Counted from the first letter of the stretch, positions 1-10,963 are shown. The stretch is DNA of 64,000 nucleotides from Parietaria judaica (GCA_954871525.1 OX940868.1:11770056-11834055); one strand, 5' to 3'. The notes: a model not told the origin generated them from the sequence alone. Numbers and translations: made by a program.

Positions 1-348
1 TGCAATTACGGCCGTGCACGTTATCCCAGTTCAGTGAACGCTCTAGAGAATTTGCCAAATTCCATAGGAAGCGGCCCCACTTCCACATTCACTTAGGTGA
101 GTCTATCAAGAGTACTCCTGTAGCTCGGTACCCCACTCAACATAGAGTATAGACAACATTAAAAGCTGAAAATCAGCTTAACCTTTCAACGCTTCAGGAT
201 GTCATGCTTTGACATAAGTCATAGGAGTGGGACTGTAAAAGTTATCAGCATGATTCACTACTTTACACTTAGTGAGTTGTTATTACCCTTTGAACCTATT
301 TCTTGGGATCTCCATTCTATAGGTTGGGTTGCCCCCACTAGTACTCTA
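1..348. other. Non-coding 3' internal region of the copia element
   Basis: This stretch follows the pol stop codon on the minus strand and has no coding potential. The purine-rich tract at about 332-343 could prime plus-strand synthesis, but it is not followed by the LTR start, so either a longer untranslated region precedes the 3' LTR or the real polypurine tract lies beyond the window. Confidence 0.5.
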
Positions 349-3300
349 TCAATCTAATGGCAGTAGTCCCATTCCTTTCGTGGTCTTTAAGACTTTTTCT
401 CGCGCTAACCCTTTCGTCAAAGGATCAGCCAAGTTCTCATCAGTCCGTACATGATCCACTCTAACAGCGCCATTCTCGAGGAATCCTCTAATGGTGCTAT
501 GCTTGCGACGAATTTGTCGCTTCTTGCCGTTGTAATAACGGTTCTGAACTTTTGCGATTGCTGCAGTACTATCGCAATGGATCAAGATGGCTGGGATCGG
601 TGTTTCCCATAAGGGAATCTCGGATAACAGACTTCTGAGCCAGTCTGCTTCTTCACTAGCTGCAGCTAGCGCTATCATCTCGGACTCCATCGTCGATTGG
701 GCCAGTATAGTCTGTTTCTTAGACTTCCAGGCAACGGCCCCACCGGCAATGCTAAAAATGTAACCACTAGTAGCCTTGGAGTCATCTGAAAGGGTGTTCC
801 AATCAGCGTCGCTGTATCCTTCAAGGACAGCGGGAAACCTCTGGTAATGTAATCCTAGGTGCTGGGTGCGCTTTAAATATCGCATCACCCTCTCAATAGC
901 ATACCAATGCTCTAAACTCGGTCTGCTAGTAAACCTGCCTAGTAATCCCACAGCATAAGCTATATCGGGCCTAGTGCAATCGGCGGCATATCTAAGGCTG
1001 CCGATAATGCTCGCATACTCATTTTGTCTAACACCGTCACCGGTGTTCTTGAACAATTTCACACTAGGATCGTAGGGAGTACAAGCAGGTTTACAATAAA
1101 AGTAATTGTATTTCTTTAAGATCTTTTCTACATAATGAGATTGATCTAAAGAAAGTCCCTTTTCAGACCTTGTTATCTTGACACCTAAGATCACATCAGC
1201 TTCTCCTAAATCTTTCATGTCAAAGTTAGCATACAACATGCTCTTCACATCATTTATCAAATGGATGTTAGAGCCAAAGATCAACAAATCATCTACATAC
1301 AAACAGATAATTGTGCAAAGACCTTTTTCTGATTTATAGTAAATGCATTTGTCGCTCTCATTAACTTTGAAACCATGCGACACTATTAAGTTATCAAACT
1401 TTTCATGCCATTGCTTAGGAGCTTGCTTTAAACCATAAAGAGATTTGTCAAGTTTGCAAACCTGGTTCTCATGACCGTGAACTACAAAACCTTCAGGTTG
1501 CTCCATGTAAATCTCTTCTTCCAATTCTCCATTGAGAAAAGCTGTCTTCACATCCATCTGGTGTACTACGAGATCATGCAAAGCAGCTATAGAAAGTAGA
1601 ACCCTAATCGAGGTGAACTTAGACACTGGCGAATAGGTATCAAAGAAGTCTACATTCTCTCTTTGCCTAAATCCCTTAGCTACGAGGCGGGCCTTATATT
1701 TATCTATGGTTCCATCAGGCTTCAATTTCTTCTTAAGGATCCATTTACATCCTATTGCCTTACAACCTGGAGGAAGATCTACCAAATGCCAAGTCCTATT
1801 AGATTCTAGGGAATCCATCTCATCATCTATCGCTTCTTGCCACAAGCTGGCATCTACCGAAGACAAGGCTTCCTGAAGACTAGTAGGATCTTCTTCTATG
1901 TTGTAGGTTTGGAATTCTAACCCATAATCTTTAGCGGTGCGAGCTCTCTTGCTCTTCCTAATTTCTGGTTCTATCTCACTAGTAGGTTCCTGAACTCTAA
2001 CTAATGTCGAAGAACTAGAACTCGAGCCCCCACTATTCTTAGATATAAATGGAAACTTATCTTCGAAGAAATCGGCATCGTTAGATTCTATAACTACTTG
2101 GTTTTTCAGATCATTGAATCTATAGGCTTTGCTATTTACGGCATACCCGATGAAGACACATTCATAGGCTCTACTGGCTAATTTCTTTCTCTTTGGATCT
2201 GGTATCCTTACATAAGCTAAACAACCCCAAGTCCTAAAATAAGACAGGTTCGGTTTCTTACCCTTGAATAGCTCGTACGGAGAAATACTACTTTTCGACT
2301 TAGGAATTCTATTCAACACATAGCAAACAGTCAACAGAATTTCACCCCACCAATATGAAGCGGCACCCGAACTAAGCAATGTAGCTACGATTAATTCGGC
2401 TAAAGTCCTATTTTTTCTTTCCGCTTTTCCATTCATCTCGGGAGAATATGGTGCGATTTTTTCATGAATAATGCCATGCGATTTGTAAAATTCTACGAAC
2501 GGATCAGAATCATATTCGGTTCCCCTATCACTACGAAATCTCTTGATTTTCCTATCGAATTGATTTTCTATCTCCGAAACGAAAACTTTAAACACATCAA
2601 GAGCATCACTTTTATTCTTTAACAAGTAAACATAGGTATAATCCGAACTATCATCGATAAAGGTTATAAAATATCTTTTTCCGTTTCTAGTCAAGACACC
2701 ATCAAATTCGCACAAATCTGAATGAATTAAATCTAACGGTTCTGATTCTCTAACTACCGATTTATGCGACTTTTTGGTGATTTTAGCTTGACTACACGAT
2801 TCACATTTTTCAAAATCATTTATCGATAATTTCGGAATCATATCTAGGTTACTTAGATTACTAATTATCCTCTTGTTAACGTGACAAAGCCTAGCATGCC
2901 AAACATTAAAAGAACACAACGAGTAAACGAAAGAATTCACTTTATTCTCATCAACATTAAGCTTAAACATCCCATCAGTAGCATAACCCTTTCCCACAAA
3001 CACATTATTCTTAGTAATAGTGTAAAGATCTGCCCCTATAACCTGAGTAAATCCTGCCTTGTTGAGAAGGTAGCCCGAAACCAGATTCTTTCTCATCTCC
3101 GGTGTGTGCAGCACGTCTTTGAGGACGACCGTTTTTCCGGAGGTAAACTTCAGCTCGACCTCGCCGGTGCCAGCAACAATAGTGGAGTGGGAGTCTCCCA
3201 GCAGCACTTTCCTATCCTTCGCCTCCGAGTATGACTTGAAAAGGTCACGCTCGAAACACACGTGGCGGGTAGCCCCGGTGTCCATCCACCAACCTTCAGA

Positions 3301-4104
3301 TCCACCTGCGAGGTTAACCTCAGAAATCATGGCAACCAGTTGTTCTTCAGTCAAGTTCGCCTGTGGAGCAGGACGACGCTTGTTCCTACAATTCCGAGCC
3401 ATGTGCCCGGGCTTGTTACAATTGAAGCAAACAAACTGGACCGAATCACCTGAGGGCGGTTTCTGGGGCGGAGCACTCTTCGCTTGGTTGTTGCTTGGCG
3501 CGCGGTTCCGATTCTTCATAGGTTTGCCTTTCGGCTTCAGAACCGCCGAGGACTTGTTGGAGACAGCATTGATCTCCTCCTTCTGGTCTTGCTTCCGGGC
3601 TTCCTCCTCGATCCGAAGGCGGGTGATCAGGCTCTCCAGAGAAAACTCCTTGGTTTTGTGCCTTAGAGTATTCTTAAAATCTTTCCAAGAAGGAGGCAGC
3701 TTGTCAATAATAACAGCAACTTGGAACTGATCGTCAAGGACCATACCTTCAGTGATGATTTCGTGGGCGATTTTCTGAAGCTCGTGAGATTGGGCCTCCA
3801 CGGACTTCTCGTCGGACATCTGGAATTTGAGGTAGCGGGAGACAGCGTACTTCTTCGTGCCAGCCTCCTCCGTGTCGTACTTCTTTTGGAGCGCGTCCCA
3901 AATCTCCTTTGCGGACTTGTTGTTGATGTAGTAGTCGTACAGATCGTCGGAGAGGCCGTTGAGGATGTAGTTTTTGCAGAGAAAGTCTGCCTCCTCCCAT
4001 TCGGTGACCTCCTTGGTCTGCACGTCAGTGGGCTCTTCGGGAAGGATGGGCTTCTCCATGGTGGCGGCATGGGCAACCTTCTTGACCGTCAGGAAGAACA
4101 GCAT
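349..4104 (-). CDS. Copia gag-pol polyprotein, 1251 codons, uninterrupted
   Basis: Domains in order: gag-type region (residues 30-180); CCHC zinc knuckle CFNCNKPGHMARNC (226-239), which binds RNA; aspartic protease with WWMDTGATRH near 272-281; GAG-pre-integrase histidines and cysteines (about 400-450); integrase core with HSDLCEF, FIDDSSDY and NGKAERKNR carrying the D,D,E residues; reverse transcriptase with YVDDLLIF; RNase H with GYSDADW and STMESEM. There is no internal stop, so the copy is young or recently active. One oddity: family members usually have about 40 more residues before the KMLFFL segment. Here the frame upstream of the first ATG reads a little further and then meets a TAG at about 4155, so the gag N-terminus is missing or frame-shifted. 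Retrotransposition competence is therefore doubtful. Confidence 0.9.
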   Translation of the reverse strand: MLFFLTVKKVAHAATMEKPILPEEPTDVQTKEVTEWEEADFLCKNYILNGLSDDLYDYYINNKSAKEIWDALQKKYDTEEAGTKKYAVSRYLKFQMSDEKSVEAQSHELQKIAHEIITEGMVLDDQFQVAVIIDKLPPSWKDFKNTLRHKTKEFSLESLITRLRIEEEARKQDQKEEINAVSNKSSAVLKPKGKPMKNRNRAPSNNQAKSAPPQKPPSGDSVQFVCFNCNKPGHMARNCRNKRRPAPQANLTEEQLVAMISEVNLAGGSEGWWMDTGATRHVCFERDLFKSYSEAKDRKVLLGDSHSTIVAGTGEVELKFTSGKTVVLKDVLHTPEMRKNLVSGYLLNKAGFTQVIGADLYTITKNNVFVGKGYATDGMFKLNVDENKVNSFVYSLCSFNVWHARLCHVNKRIISNLSNLDMIPKLSINDFEKCESCSQAKITKKSHKSVVRESEPLDLIHSDLCEFDGVLTRNGKRYFITFIDDSSDYTYVYLLKNKSDALDVFKVFVSEIENQFDRKIKRFRSDRGTEYDSDPFVEFYKSHGIIHEKIAPYSPEMNGKAERKNRTLAELIVATLLSSGAASYWWGEILLTVCYVLNRIPKSKSSISPYELFKGKKPNLSYFRTWGCLAYVRIPDPKRKKLASRAYECVFIGYAVNSKAYRFNDLKNQVVIESNDADFFEDKFPFISKNSGGSSSSSSTLVRVQEPTSEIEPEIRKSKRARTAKDYGLEFQTYNIEEDPTSLQEALSSVDASLWQEAIDDEMDSLESNRTWHLVDLPPGCKAIGCKWILKKKLKPDGTIDKYKARLVAKGFRQRENVDFFDTYSPVSKFTSIRVLLSIAALHDLVVHQMDVKTAFLNGELEEEIYMEQPEGFVVHGHENQVCKLDKSLYGLKQAPKQWHEKFDNLIVSHGFKVNESDKCIYYKSEKGLCTIICLYVDDLLIFGSNIHLINDVKSMLYANFDMKDLGEADVILGVKITRSEKGLSLDQSHYVEKILKKYNYFYCKPACTPYDPSVKLFKNTGDGVRQNEYASIIGSLRYAADCTRPDIAYAVGLLGRFTSRPSLEHWYAIERVMRYLKRTQHLGLHYQRFPAVLEGYSDADWNTLSDDSKATSGYIFSIAGGAVAWKSKKQTILAQSTMESEMIALAAASEEADWLRSLLSEIPLWETPIPAILIHCDSTAAIAKVQNRYYNGKKRQIRRKHSTIRGFLENGAVRVDHVRTDENLADPLTKGLAREKVLKTTKGMGLLPLD

Positions 4105-4149
4105 CTTCTGGCTCCAGGTTAGCGTAAAACTCCGGGAAGGCTGAGTCGC

Positions 4150-4609
4150 GGACTAGGTCGCTCTGTTTAAGGTGTTTCGCGGCTCTGCCTCGGTGCTCGC
4201 AGTTCGTGATTGCCTCGTCACCCCCAGGATAAAACAGCCTAGATCTATTCTGTCGCGACCGACACCGTGCACTCGGTATCGATCGGAATCACTCAAACCC
4301 TCGAAATATTTTGCTCGGAATACTGTATATAGCTCTGCGATTTTTAGATGTGAAAAACGAGAACCAGAGCACTGTATTTCGGACGGACGGCGGCGGCGGC
4401 GCGCGCGTGTGGTAGTTCGGTGATGCATTTGGGTGAGTCCTCCCTCATCCACAAAATCCTATGACCCTAAGGGCCCAAGCCCTTAGCTCAATCCATTGGT
4501 TTATAAACCATTCCAAATTCATGTCTCCAACCCATGTGGGACTCTTTGTGAAAGAGAGGTATACAATGCAAATCATAAAATTTCATTACTTGTATTACAA
4601 GTTCCAACA
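4150..4609 (-). repeat. Putative 5' LTR of the copia element
   Basis: Read on the minus strand, the segment starts TGTTGGAACTTG at 4609 and contains the phrase CCCACATGGGTTGG, often seen in plant copia LTRs. It is followed by a CG-rich stretch and a candidate TATA region (GCTATATACAG, about 4324-4334). The outer boundary is fairly firm. The inner boundary near 4150 is a guess, because neither the 3' LTR nor a primer-binding site is visible to compare with. Confidence 0.55.
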
Positions 4610-4919
4610 GTTTGAGCCTTGACGCAACGTGACAGTTGACCATTCGACAAATATCTCAATTTTATATACCAATCTTTATTAATTAAATTTAAACCCAGCG
4701 ATGCTACTTTTAGTCTTACTTTAGAGATTAAAATGCGGAGGTGGGTATTAATCTGTATTTATTTAGTAATGCGGGTCCCACTATTGAACGCCGTTGGGGT
4801 GTGGGACCCAGCTGTTAACAAACAAACATGTGTGCCCCTTGGCTTGCGCAGCAAATATATGCGAAGCATCGAATTCCATTCATTACAAAGCCAGCGAGCA
4901 TTCTCTCAGTCGAGCATCA
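4610..4919 (+). promoter_or_regulatory. Short upstream region of SFC1 next to the copia insertion
   Basis: Only 310 bp separate the copia LTR start from the SFC1 start codon. I see no clear TATA box. A short motif, GGGTCCCA / GTGGGACCCA, occurs twice (near 4773 and 4801). The retrotransposon points away from the gene and has probably replaced the distal promoter. That is inference. Confidence 0.4.
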
Positions 4920-7900
4920 ATGAAGGAGGAAGGAGAGAAGGCGAAGAAGGGCGCGATCCCGGCGCACATGAAGGCGGTGTCGGGCTCGCTGGGCGGGGTG
5001 GTGGAGGCCTGCTGCCTCCAGCCCATCGACGTCATCAAGACGCGCCTCCAGCTCGACCGCGCCGGGGCCTACAACGGCATCGCGCACTGCGGCTCCACCG
5101 TCGCGCGCACCGAGGGCGTCCGGGCCCTCTGGAAGGGCCTCACGCCCTTCGCCACCCACCTCACGCTCAAGTACTCCCTCCGCATGGGCTCCAACGCCCT
5201 CCTCCAGGGCGCCTTCCGCGACAACGCCACCGGCCAGGTCGGCCCCGGCGGTCGCCTCCTCTCCGGCTTCGGCGCCGGCGTCCTCGAGGCCCTCGTCATC
5301 GTCACGCCCTTCGAGGTTCGCTCTCCTCTCTCTCGATCTCGCTCTGTTTGTGTTGAGAATTGGGACTCTACGAATTGTGAAGATCTTGTCAACTAGTGTG
5401 GAAATGCGATTGCGTTGAAACCACAGGTCTCGGAATCGATCAAGATTCGTGTGTAGGAGCGTGATTTTCAGTGCCCTTTGATGAGCTTTTGATGGGTTTT
5501 GCCTCCTAAAAGCTGTACAAACTTGATGATCAATTCTTGACAGAAAGGTTTTAGGCCTTGAGGGACTCAAAGAAAAGCAACATTTATTAAGATTTTACTC
5601 TTGATTTGGATTTGCAAATGTTTTTATCACACAGATCCGAGTTCGTATGGTGTTTCGGTAACCTTCGTGATCCCTTTGCTTCACTGTTCGTCTCTTGTGT
5701 TTGAAATCTAAGTGGTTGAAATCTTCACTGTTCATCTTGACGGTAAGCCAATCACTATAATATTCAAAAGGGTCCTCTCCTCTCGGAAATGGTCTCGTTG
5801 ATTTTAAGGTCGAATTCCATGATACTGTTAAGCTAGAGTACTACTGATAAGAAAAAGGGATTCCATGAAACTTATAAACCACCATGTTACTTGGTATCAA
5901 AGACTTGGACAAGACAAGTGAATTCATGCAAAAATAGTACTGAGTTTGGTGTGTAGATGCGCCATTAAAAATTAATTAATAAACAGCTAAGTATACATTA
6001 GGTGGGACCCGTTGCTAATGTGGTGTTTAAATATTTTAGTCAGTCGAGATCTCACGCAGCATTGTTTTAGTAGCACAATATTGAGAAGTTGATTTTATTC
6101 TAATTTTAAAATACTAGCTTTGCAACTAAAGTGCTCTGTCATCGTAGTACTAAATACATTTCTTATTATCTTGCGCTGCTCTCAGACACTTTCTTCTTTC
6201 CTTCTTGTTCAAAGTGGTTACTGAATTCAAATTGGATTCCAATATTGCACTTAATGTGTAAGCCCTAAAGGTTGATAGGGAATATCAACGTTTTAATCAC
6301 GTCTTTTTTATATTGTTGAGTTTATAAGCATTGTTTTCGGTCAGTGAAATTATAATCACACATTCACATTTTCAACTCATGATTTTGATGCAGACAAGGA
6401 CTCTAGGATTAGTTTTGTTAGAGGTTTAATAGAGTCGACGGCGTTTCATTTGAGTCAATGTCGTTTAGAGGTTTGATTGTTGTTTAGCGGTTTCATTTGG
6501 TTGGGCTGGTCCAGCCATTAAGTTGTAATTTTCTTGCTCTATATAAGAGAGCGTAAGTATATGAAAAAGGTACCAATTAACCGATCACTAACTTAATCTC
6601 TCTCAAAGGAGAGAAGATTGGGTTTAGTGAAAGTTGATGTCCCGGTCAAAGTTCATCGATTAACAAGATTTCCCATTTCCAAGTTCATCTGTTCCGTAAC
6701 ACATTCCCATTACATTTTCCAGCCAAGGCCTCATGTACTTGGGATTATGATGGTCCCGCAACATTTTTCCACGGAAATTGCTGATTTGTTAAAAATACTA
6801 AGACATGAGACTACGTAATGATAGACCCTTGCTTATAAGTCCCGAGGTATGGGGCAATGAGGGATTTTCATGTTTATAGTTAAGGCCTTGTTAGTGTTTC
6901 AATTATTTAATTGAAGGTAATTATGTCTTTCATTTGTTGAGCATGTGCATAGTAGGTTTAGTCATTTAGGCATTCTAGAGTACACACGGTTGAATTGAGC
7001 TGTATTTTTGGACATCACTTGAGAGTTTTGGCCTTGACCCTTCCCGTGCTCATGTATTCGCGCGACTTCTGGTTCCAGTTCCGGTCATAGTTCCTGTCGA
7101 TTTGGTGTTAGATGAGCAGCATATTACAGCAGTGAGCGCAGCAATTAACGTAAAAATTATTTACTAATACCAAAAGCTCTCGGAGTTGGAACTACCGGGA
7201 GTTGATTAAGGGCATTTCCTTTATTTAATTGATTGTCTAATTAGGATTTTGTGCCACCTGTATAAGCTCTTATGGTGGTTGGGGGTGATTATGTTCTGCC
7301 AAGCATAATTGCTGTAGAGCATCCTGTGGAAAACTTAAATTGTGTTCTTGAAGGAACCACCCTTTCGTATGATATTCGTGTTCTCGTTGGTCAGTAAAAT
7401 AATATTAATTGGGATTCTAATAGACACGTAAACTTTAGTTATTTAAATTATATTAATTAGTATCTAAATTATGGTATTTGTTTATTTTAAATTTATTAAG
7501 GGGCGGCATTTTAGGTAATTTGTAATAAATAGAGATTAAGGTTTTCTAATCTCTATATTAGGTGCGTAGGGCTAGCCGTTGTGGCTTTTCACGCTTATTT
7601 TTGGATTTCTGTTCCCTTTTTCATCGTCGGAGAGCTTTGGACCTCGCTTTAGAAGGATTGGTCCAGTGTTTATCTGTTTTCTATTTTTATTCAATAAAGA
7701 GAAAGGGGATTCATCGTCTTAGTTAGTTCCCGGTAATAGATTTGTGTATGTTGAATTATTTTGGTTCCCGGATCCTATCAGATTCCGTCATTTCGGTGAA
7801 TTCCCATCAGTTTGTGTTTATTCTATACCTCGGGTCTATCACTTTTGTATAAGTAATTTTTTTTCTTTTTAATTATGTTTTTTTTTTGTTATTCAAATTA

Positions 7901-8913
7901 TTTACTTATGTGTAGGATTTAGATATTTAGGTGTTAAAACAACCTTTTGGGATGTTATCCCCTCTCTCAGCCCTCTGTTTGCTTAATAGGCTAAACTTAC
8001 AAGTCTGGAGAAGTTTTGGACATGTCTTTTCCAAGACCACATGTACTTGGGATTATGGGCATGAATCAAAATATAATGGTGATGTTGGACTGTCATTTCA
8101 CAGTAAAAATATACTTTAGTTTCTAATCTATTTTTAATATATACATTAATTAAATGTTTAGGAGGTCTCTCTCTCTACTACTAGTTTTTGTGCATGTTTC
8201 TCCGGCAACCAGTCTAAGCAGCTTTTTTTCTTTCTCGTTTCGCCCATGAAGGTGGTGAAGATTAGGCTTCAGCAACAGAAAGGGCTGAGCCCCGAGCTGC
8301 TCAAGTACAAGGGTCCGGTCCACTGTGCACGCACGATTGTCAGAGAAGAGGGCCTGCGTGGGTTGTGGTCGGGGGCGGCCCCCACAGTGATGCGCAACGG
8401 TACGAACCAAGCCGCCATGTTCACTGCCAAGAATGCCTTCGACGTGGTACTGTGGCAGAAGCACGAGGGTGACGGCAAGGTTCTCCAGCCTTGGCAGTCC
8501 ATGGTCTCGGGTTTCCTTGCCGGCACCGCGGGTCCGGTAATTGTTCCAACGCCTATTCCAAAAAGATATTTTTATATATAGTTTCGTCAATCATGGAAGC
8601 ATGACTACAGAAAATCACTTTCTTGTAGAATCCTTTCATTATCTCTATACCATTCTTACAGGTATGCACTGGGCCATTTGACGTCGTAAAGACAAGGCTG
8701 ATGGCTCAGACCCGACAAGGCGGAGCTCTGAAGTATACCGGCATGATCCACGCCATCCGAACGATTCACGCGGAGGAAGGGCTCCGTGCCTTGTGGAAGG
8801 GACTACTGCCTCGGCTTATGCGGATCCCGCCAGGCCAGGCCATAATGTGGGGTGTCGCTGACCAAGTAATCGGGTTTTATGAGCGGGGATATGTTTTGAA
8901 TGCACAAGTGTAA
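4920..8913 (+). CDS. SFC1: Mitochondrial succinate/fumarate carrier (SFC1-like), 3 exons, 310 aa
   Basis: Exons are 4920-5315, 8252-8536 and 8662-8913 (396 + 285 + 252 bp), with GT-AG introns and frames that join exactly to a TAA stop. The product has three mitochondrial-carrier repeats, each with its signature: PIDVIKTRL (from residue 35), PFEVVKIRL (from 130, across the first splice) and PFDVVKTRL (from 232). Residues such as GSLGGVVEACCLQ and RNGTNQA match the plant succinate/fumarate carrier closely, and the length fits (Arabidopsis mSFC1 is about 309 aa). The family sits in the inner mitochondrial membrane and exchanges fumarate for succinate, linking glyoxylate-cycle succinate to the TCA cycle. 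The start at 4920 was chosen because it opens the short polar N-terminus MKEEGEKAKK just before the first repeat. Exon 1 is very GC-rich compared with its AT-rich surroundings. Confidence 0.95.
5316..8251 (+). other. Intron 1 of SFC1 (2.9 kb)
   Basis: The intron begins GTTCGC after the PFE codons and ends ATGAAG just before GTGGTGAAG. It is far larger than intron 2 (125 bp) and is AT-rich. It contains the LTR-like insertion at 6819-7842. The remainder holds no coding frame I can support. Confidence 0.8.
6819..7842. mobile_element. LTR-like insertion inside SFC1 intron 1
   Basis: The segment starts TGATAGACCC and ends GGGTCTATCA, so it has a 10-bp perfect terminal inverted repeat with the TG...CA ends typical of LTRs. 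Both ends also carry the phrase CCGAGGTAT in inverted orientation close by. Its length of about 1 kb suits a solo gypsy LTR, but I see no 5-bp target duplication next to the ends, so the type is tentative. Confidence 0.4.
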
Positions 8914-9395
8914 GTACGAACATAGATCGCATTGTTTCCTTGTGGTGGTTTATATGGTTCTAAACCCTCGCAAGCGTGTAGCGTGTAATTTGGTTGCGAT
9001 CTCCAACTGGGGACCAGTTTTGACGAACATGTGAGGAATATTGCGAGCCGGCGGCTAAATAGGCCGTTTTTTGCTATGATATCTGAGAGATTGGCTTGAA
9101 ATGAAGCCAATGTTCACTATGTCAACTATATTGCTCATGCTTGAAAGAAGTTTTAGCCTCCAATTTTACAACTATGTTGTGTATTTGTTTTGGTCCTTAA
9201 TTTTTAGTATTTTTTAAAATCTGATCTTGACCTAGTGCCAGTTTGAAAAAAATCCCAAAATTTTTACACTTGGAATTTGAGATGTACAACACAAACTCGC
9301 TATGTTTTTATTTACGAAAAAAATATCGGTCTGATGGACCTTATTCTAATTAAATATATATATATATATGAAACTCTTGATCTAATACAACAATA
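8914..9395. other. 3' flank of SFC1, no gene seen
   Basis: This is AT-rich DNA downstream of the SFC1 stop, with a short (AT)n run at about 9353-9369. It probably includes the 3' untranslated region. Nothing further is recognised. Confidence 0.5.
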
Positions 9396-9403
9396 CATGA
9401 TAC

Positions 9404-9857
9404 CACGGTTCAACTTACCGAACTTGCCGATAAATCGCTTGCTGTTATCGACGGATTAATCGATAACTTACCGGATTATCGACGGAAAACAAATAACACT
9501 GTAGCTTACCGATTACCGATCTTTTCGATGATTATCGACGGATTATCGACATTTATAGAGGATTATTGATGAAAAATCACTAAAATATTTTTAAGAATAT
9601 ATTTACTAAGTTTATAATGTTGATAAAACATTAAAAATGCCAAAAATAAAATCCTTTCATACTTAAACATAGGTAAATAAAATATAGTCTCATGTAAATA
9701 AAATCATTGAAAAGTGTAATTTTTTTTACAAATACATATTTTTGTTATTTTTTATGATGTTTGCGGATTTTCAGCAAAAATCATGGAAAAGTACTGGCAT
9801 GGCCGTCTTACCGATAACTACCGGCAAGACGGATAATCGTGGAAAAGTCGAACCTTG
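9404..9857. mobile_element. hAT-type MITE with 8-bp target duplication
   Basis: The 454-bp element starts CACGGTTCAACTT and ends AAGTCGAACCTTG, which are near-perfect inverted repeats. It is flanked on both sides by CATGATAC (9396-9403 and 9858-9865), an 8-bp target duplication diagnostic of the hAT superfamily. It has no coding capacity, and its left half is dense in repeats of ATCGACGG and ACCGAT, probably subterminal binding motifs. A second, truncated copy lies at 43816-44034. Confidence 0.85.
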
Positions 9858-9865
9858 CATGATAC

Positions 9866-10492
9866 AATACTACAAAAAAAAAATGTAATCCAATAAAACA
9901 AAATGTTGACTAGACTTTTTTTTGTCGAAGCAAAATTTGTTTAAAACATGACGAATATATGCATTGAACAGACTTTTTTTATGTGGTTTGACCCGTTAAC
10001 GAGATGCTTACTCCATATAGATTTTCACACGATAATCTTTAAAAATTACATGAGAATGAGATAGTATATATAAGAGACATTCTCGGGAGTCTCGTGCGAA
10101 GGAAATTCAAAATAGTCATAAGAGTGAGATTCGAGTATCAAAACGAGCAAAAGATGAATCTTTTTTTTCTTCTTCTTGTCTTATTGGTGTCCATTTCCAG
10201 GGGGTCGTCCATTATCAAATTTAGTTTAGGAAGCCTTCAATTGGTACAAAATGGTGCGACTGTCTTTATATGGTTTAAACTTCAAAATGGTCCAAACTGA
10301 TGCACATAATAAACTAACTAAAAGATACTTCAAAATGCATGACGAAAGCAACTACGGAAGTCATCAAACTACAATAATCAAAGTACAAATTCATATCTAA
10401 TTAACAAATAACAACAAAACACAGACTATTAGTCAACAACATTCAAATTTTATACCACAAACTTTACTTAACTAACCAAAAACACAACCAAC
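9866..10492. other. AT-rich intergenic DNA
   Basis: No gene or element boundary is recognisable here. Confidence 0.4.
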
Positions 10493-10645
10493 GATAATTA
10501 TCATTTGACACCAAGCTCCTTGTTGGCCCCCACCTATCAACCTCGTCTAAATCCTCGAAGCGATCCGTGCGACGCGAGTAAAATAGGATCTCTCCAACGA
10601 AATTAACCTAACAAACCTCATTTCTGAGCCCTCATTGGCCACTGT
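10493..10645. repeat. Direct repeat, copy 1
   Basis: This block and the one at 10964-11106 share phrases such as CCTCGTCTAAATCCTCGAAG and GAGCCCTCATTGGCC in the same order, with about 90% identity by eye and a few small indels. Both lie upstream of EBP1, and the short Helitron at 10688-10961 separates them. Confidence 0.8.
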
Positions 10646-10687
10646 TATGTTATGGATTTGAGTAAAGACATGAAAGAAAAATTATAA

Positions 10688-10961
10688 TCTATATAATTTG
10701 TCTCATGAGGACAATTTTCATTTCTTTAAATTTTTTTGTGCTATTAACTCAATAGAATATAATGCGACGAAGATATCGACATTGTTTTAATACAGTCTTA
10801 GGAGATAGTTTAAGTTATTATTTTTTATCTATATGATTTTTCTTACTTTGTGTACATTATTTTTCAATGGATCGTGCATACGTCAAAAATCTATATATCT
10901 CTATATTTATTGGTAAGTTGATTATTCATAATATTTTATCGTCACCGCGCCTGTCCACTAG
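10688..10961 (+). mobile_element. Short Helitron with a deleted 3' hairpin
   Basis: The 5' end TCTATATAATTTG is preceded by A. The 3' end runs CACCGCGCCTGTCCACTAG and is followed by T, as expected for an A|T Helitron insertion. Compared with the two larger Helitrons in this window, about 12 bases that form the second arm of the terminal hairpin are missing. The 5' end is less certain because it is short and AT-rich. Confidence 0.5.
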
Positions 10962-10963
10962 TT

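Larger units (their letters stand above)
1..4609 (-). mobile_element. Ty1-copia LTR retrotransposon, cut by the left window edge
   Basis: A copia element lies on the minus strand. Its 5' end is at 4609, where the minus strand opens with TGTTGGAACTTG, a common start for plant copia LTRs. One long gag-pol frame follows at 4104-349. Downstream of the stop codon the minus strand has a purine-rich run (AGTGGGGGCAA, about 332-343) and then at least 330 bp of non-coding DNA. No second copy of the LTR start occurs before position 1, so the 3' LTR must lie outside the window and the target duplication cannot be checked. I did not find a clean methionine-tRNA primer site between the LTR and gag. The domain order protease, integrase, reverse transcriptase, RNase H is seen directly and defines copia. 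A Tork/TNT1-like assignment is inference. Confidence 0.9.

Noticed and set aside
3104..4122. Plus-strand and second minus-strand frames inside copia gag
   Set aside because: They overlap the gag-pol frame, which carries all the recognisable domains.
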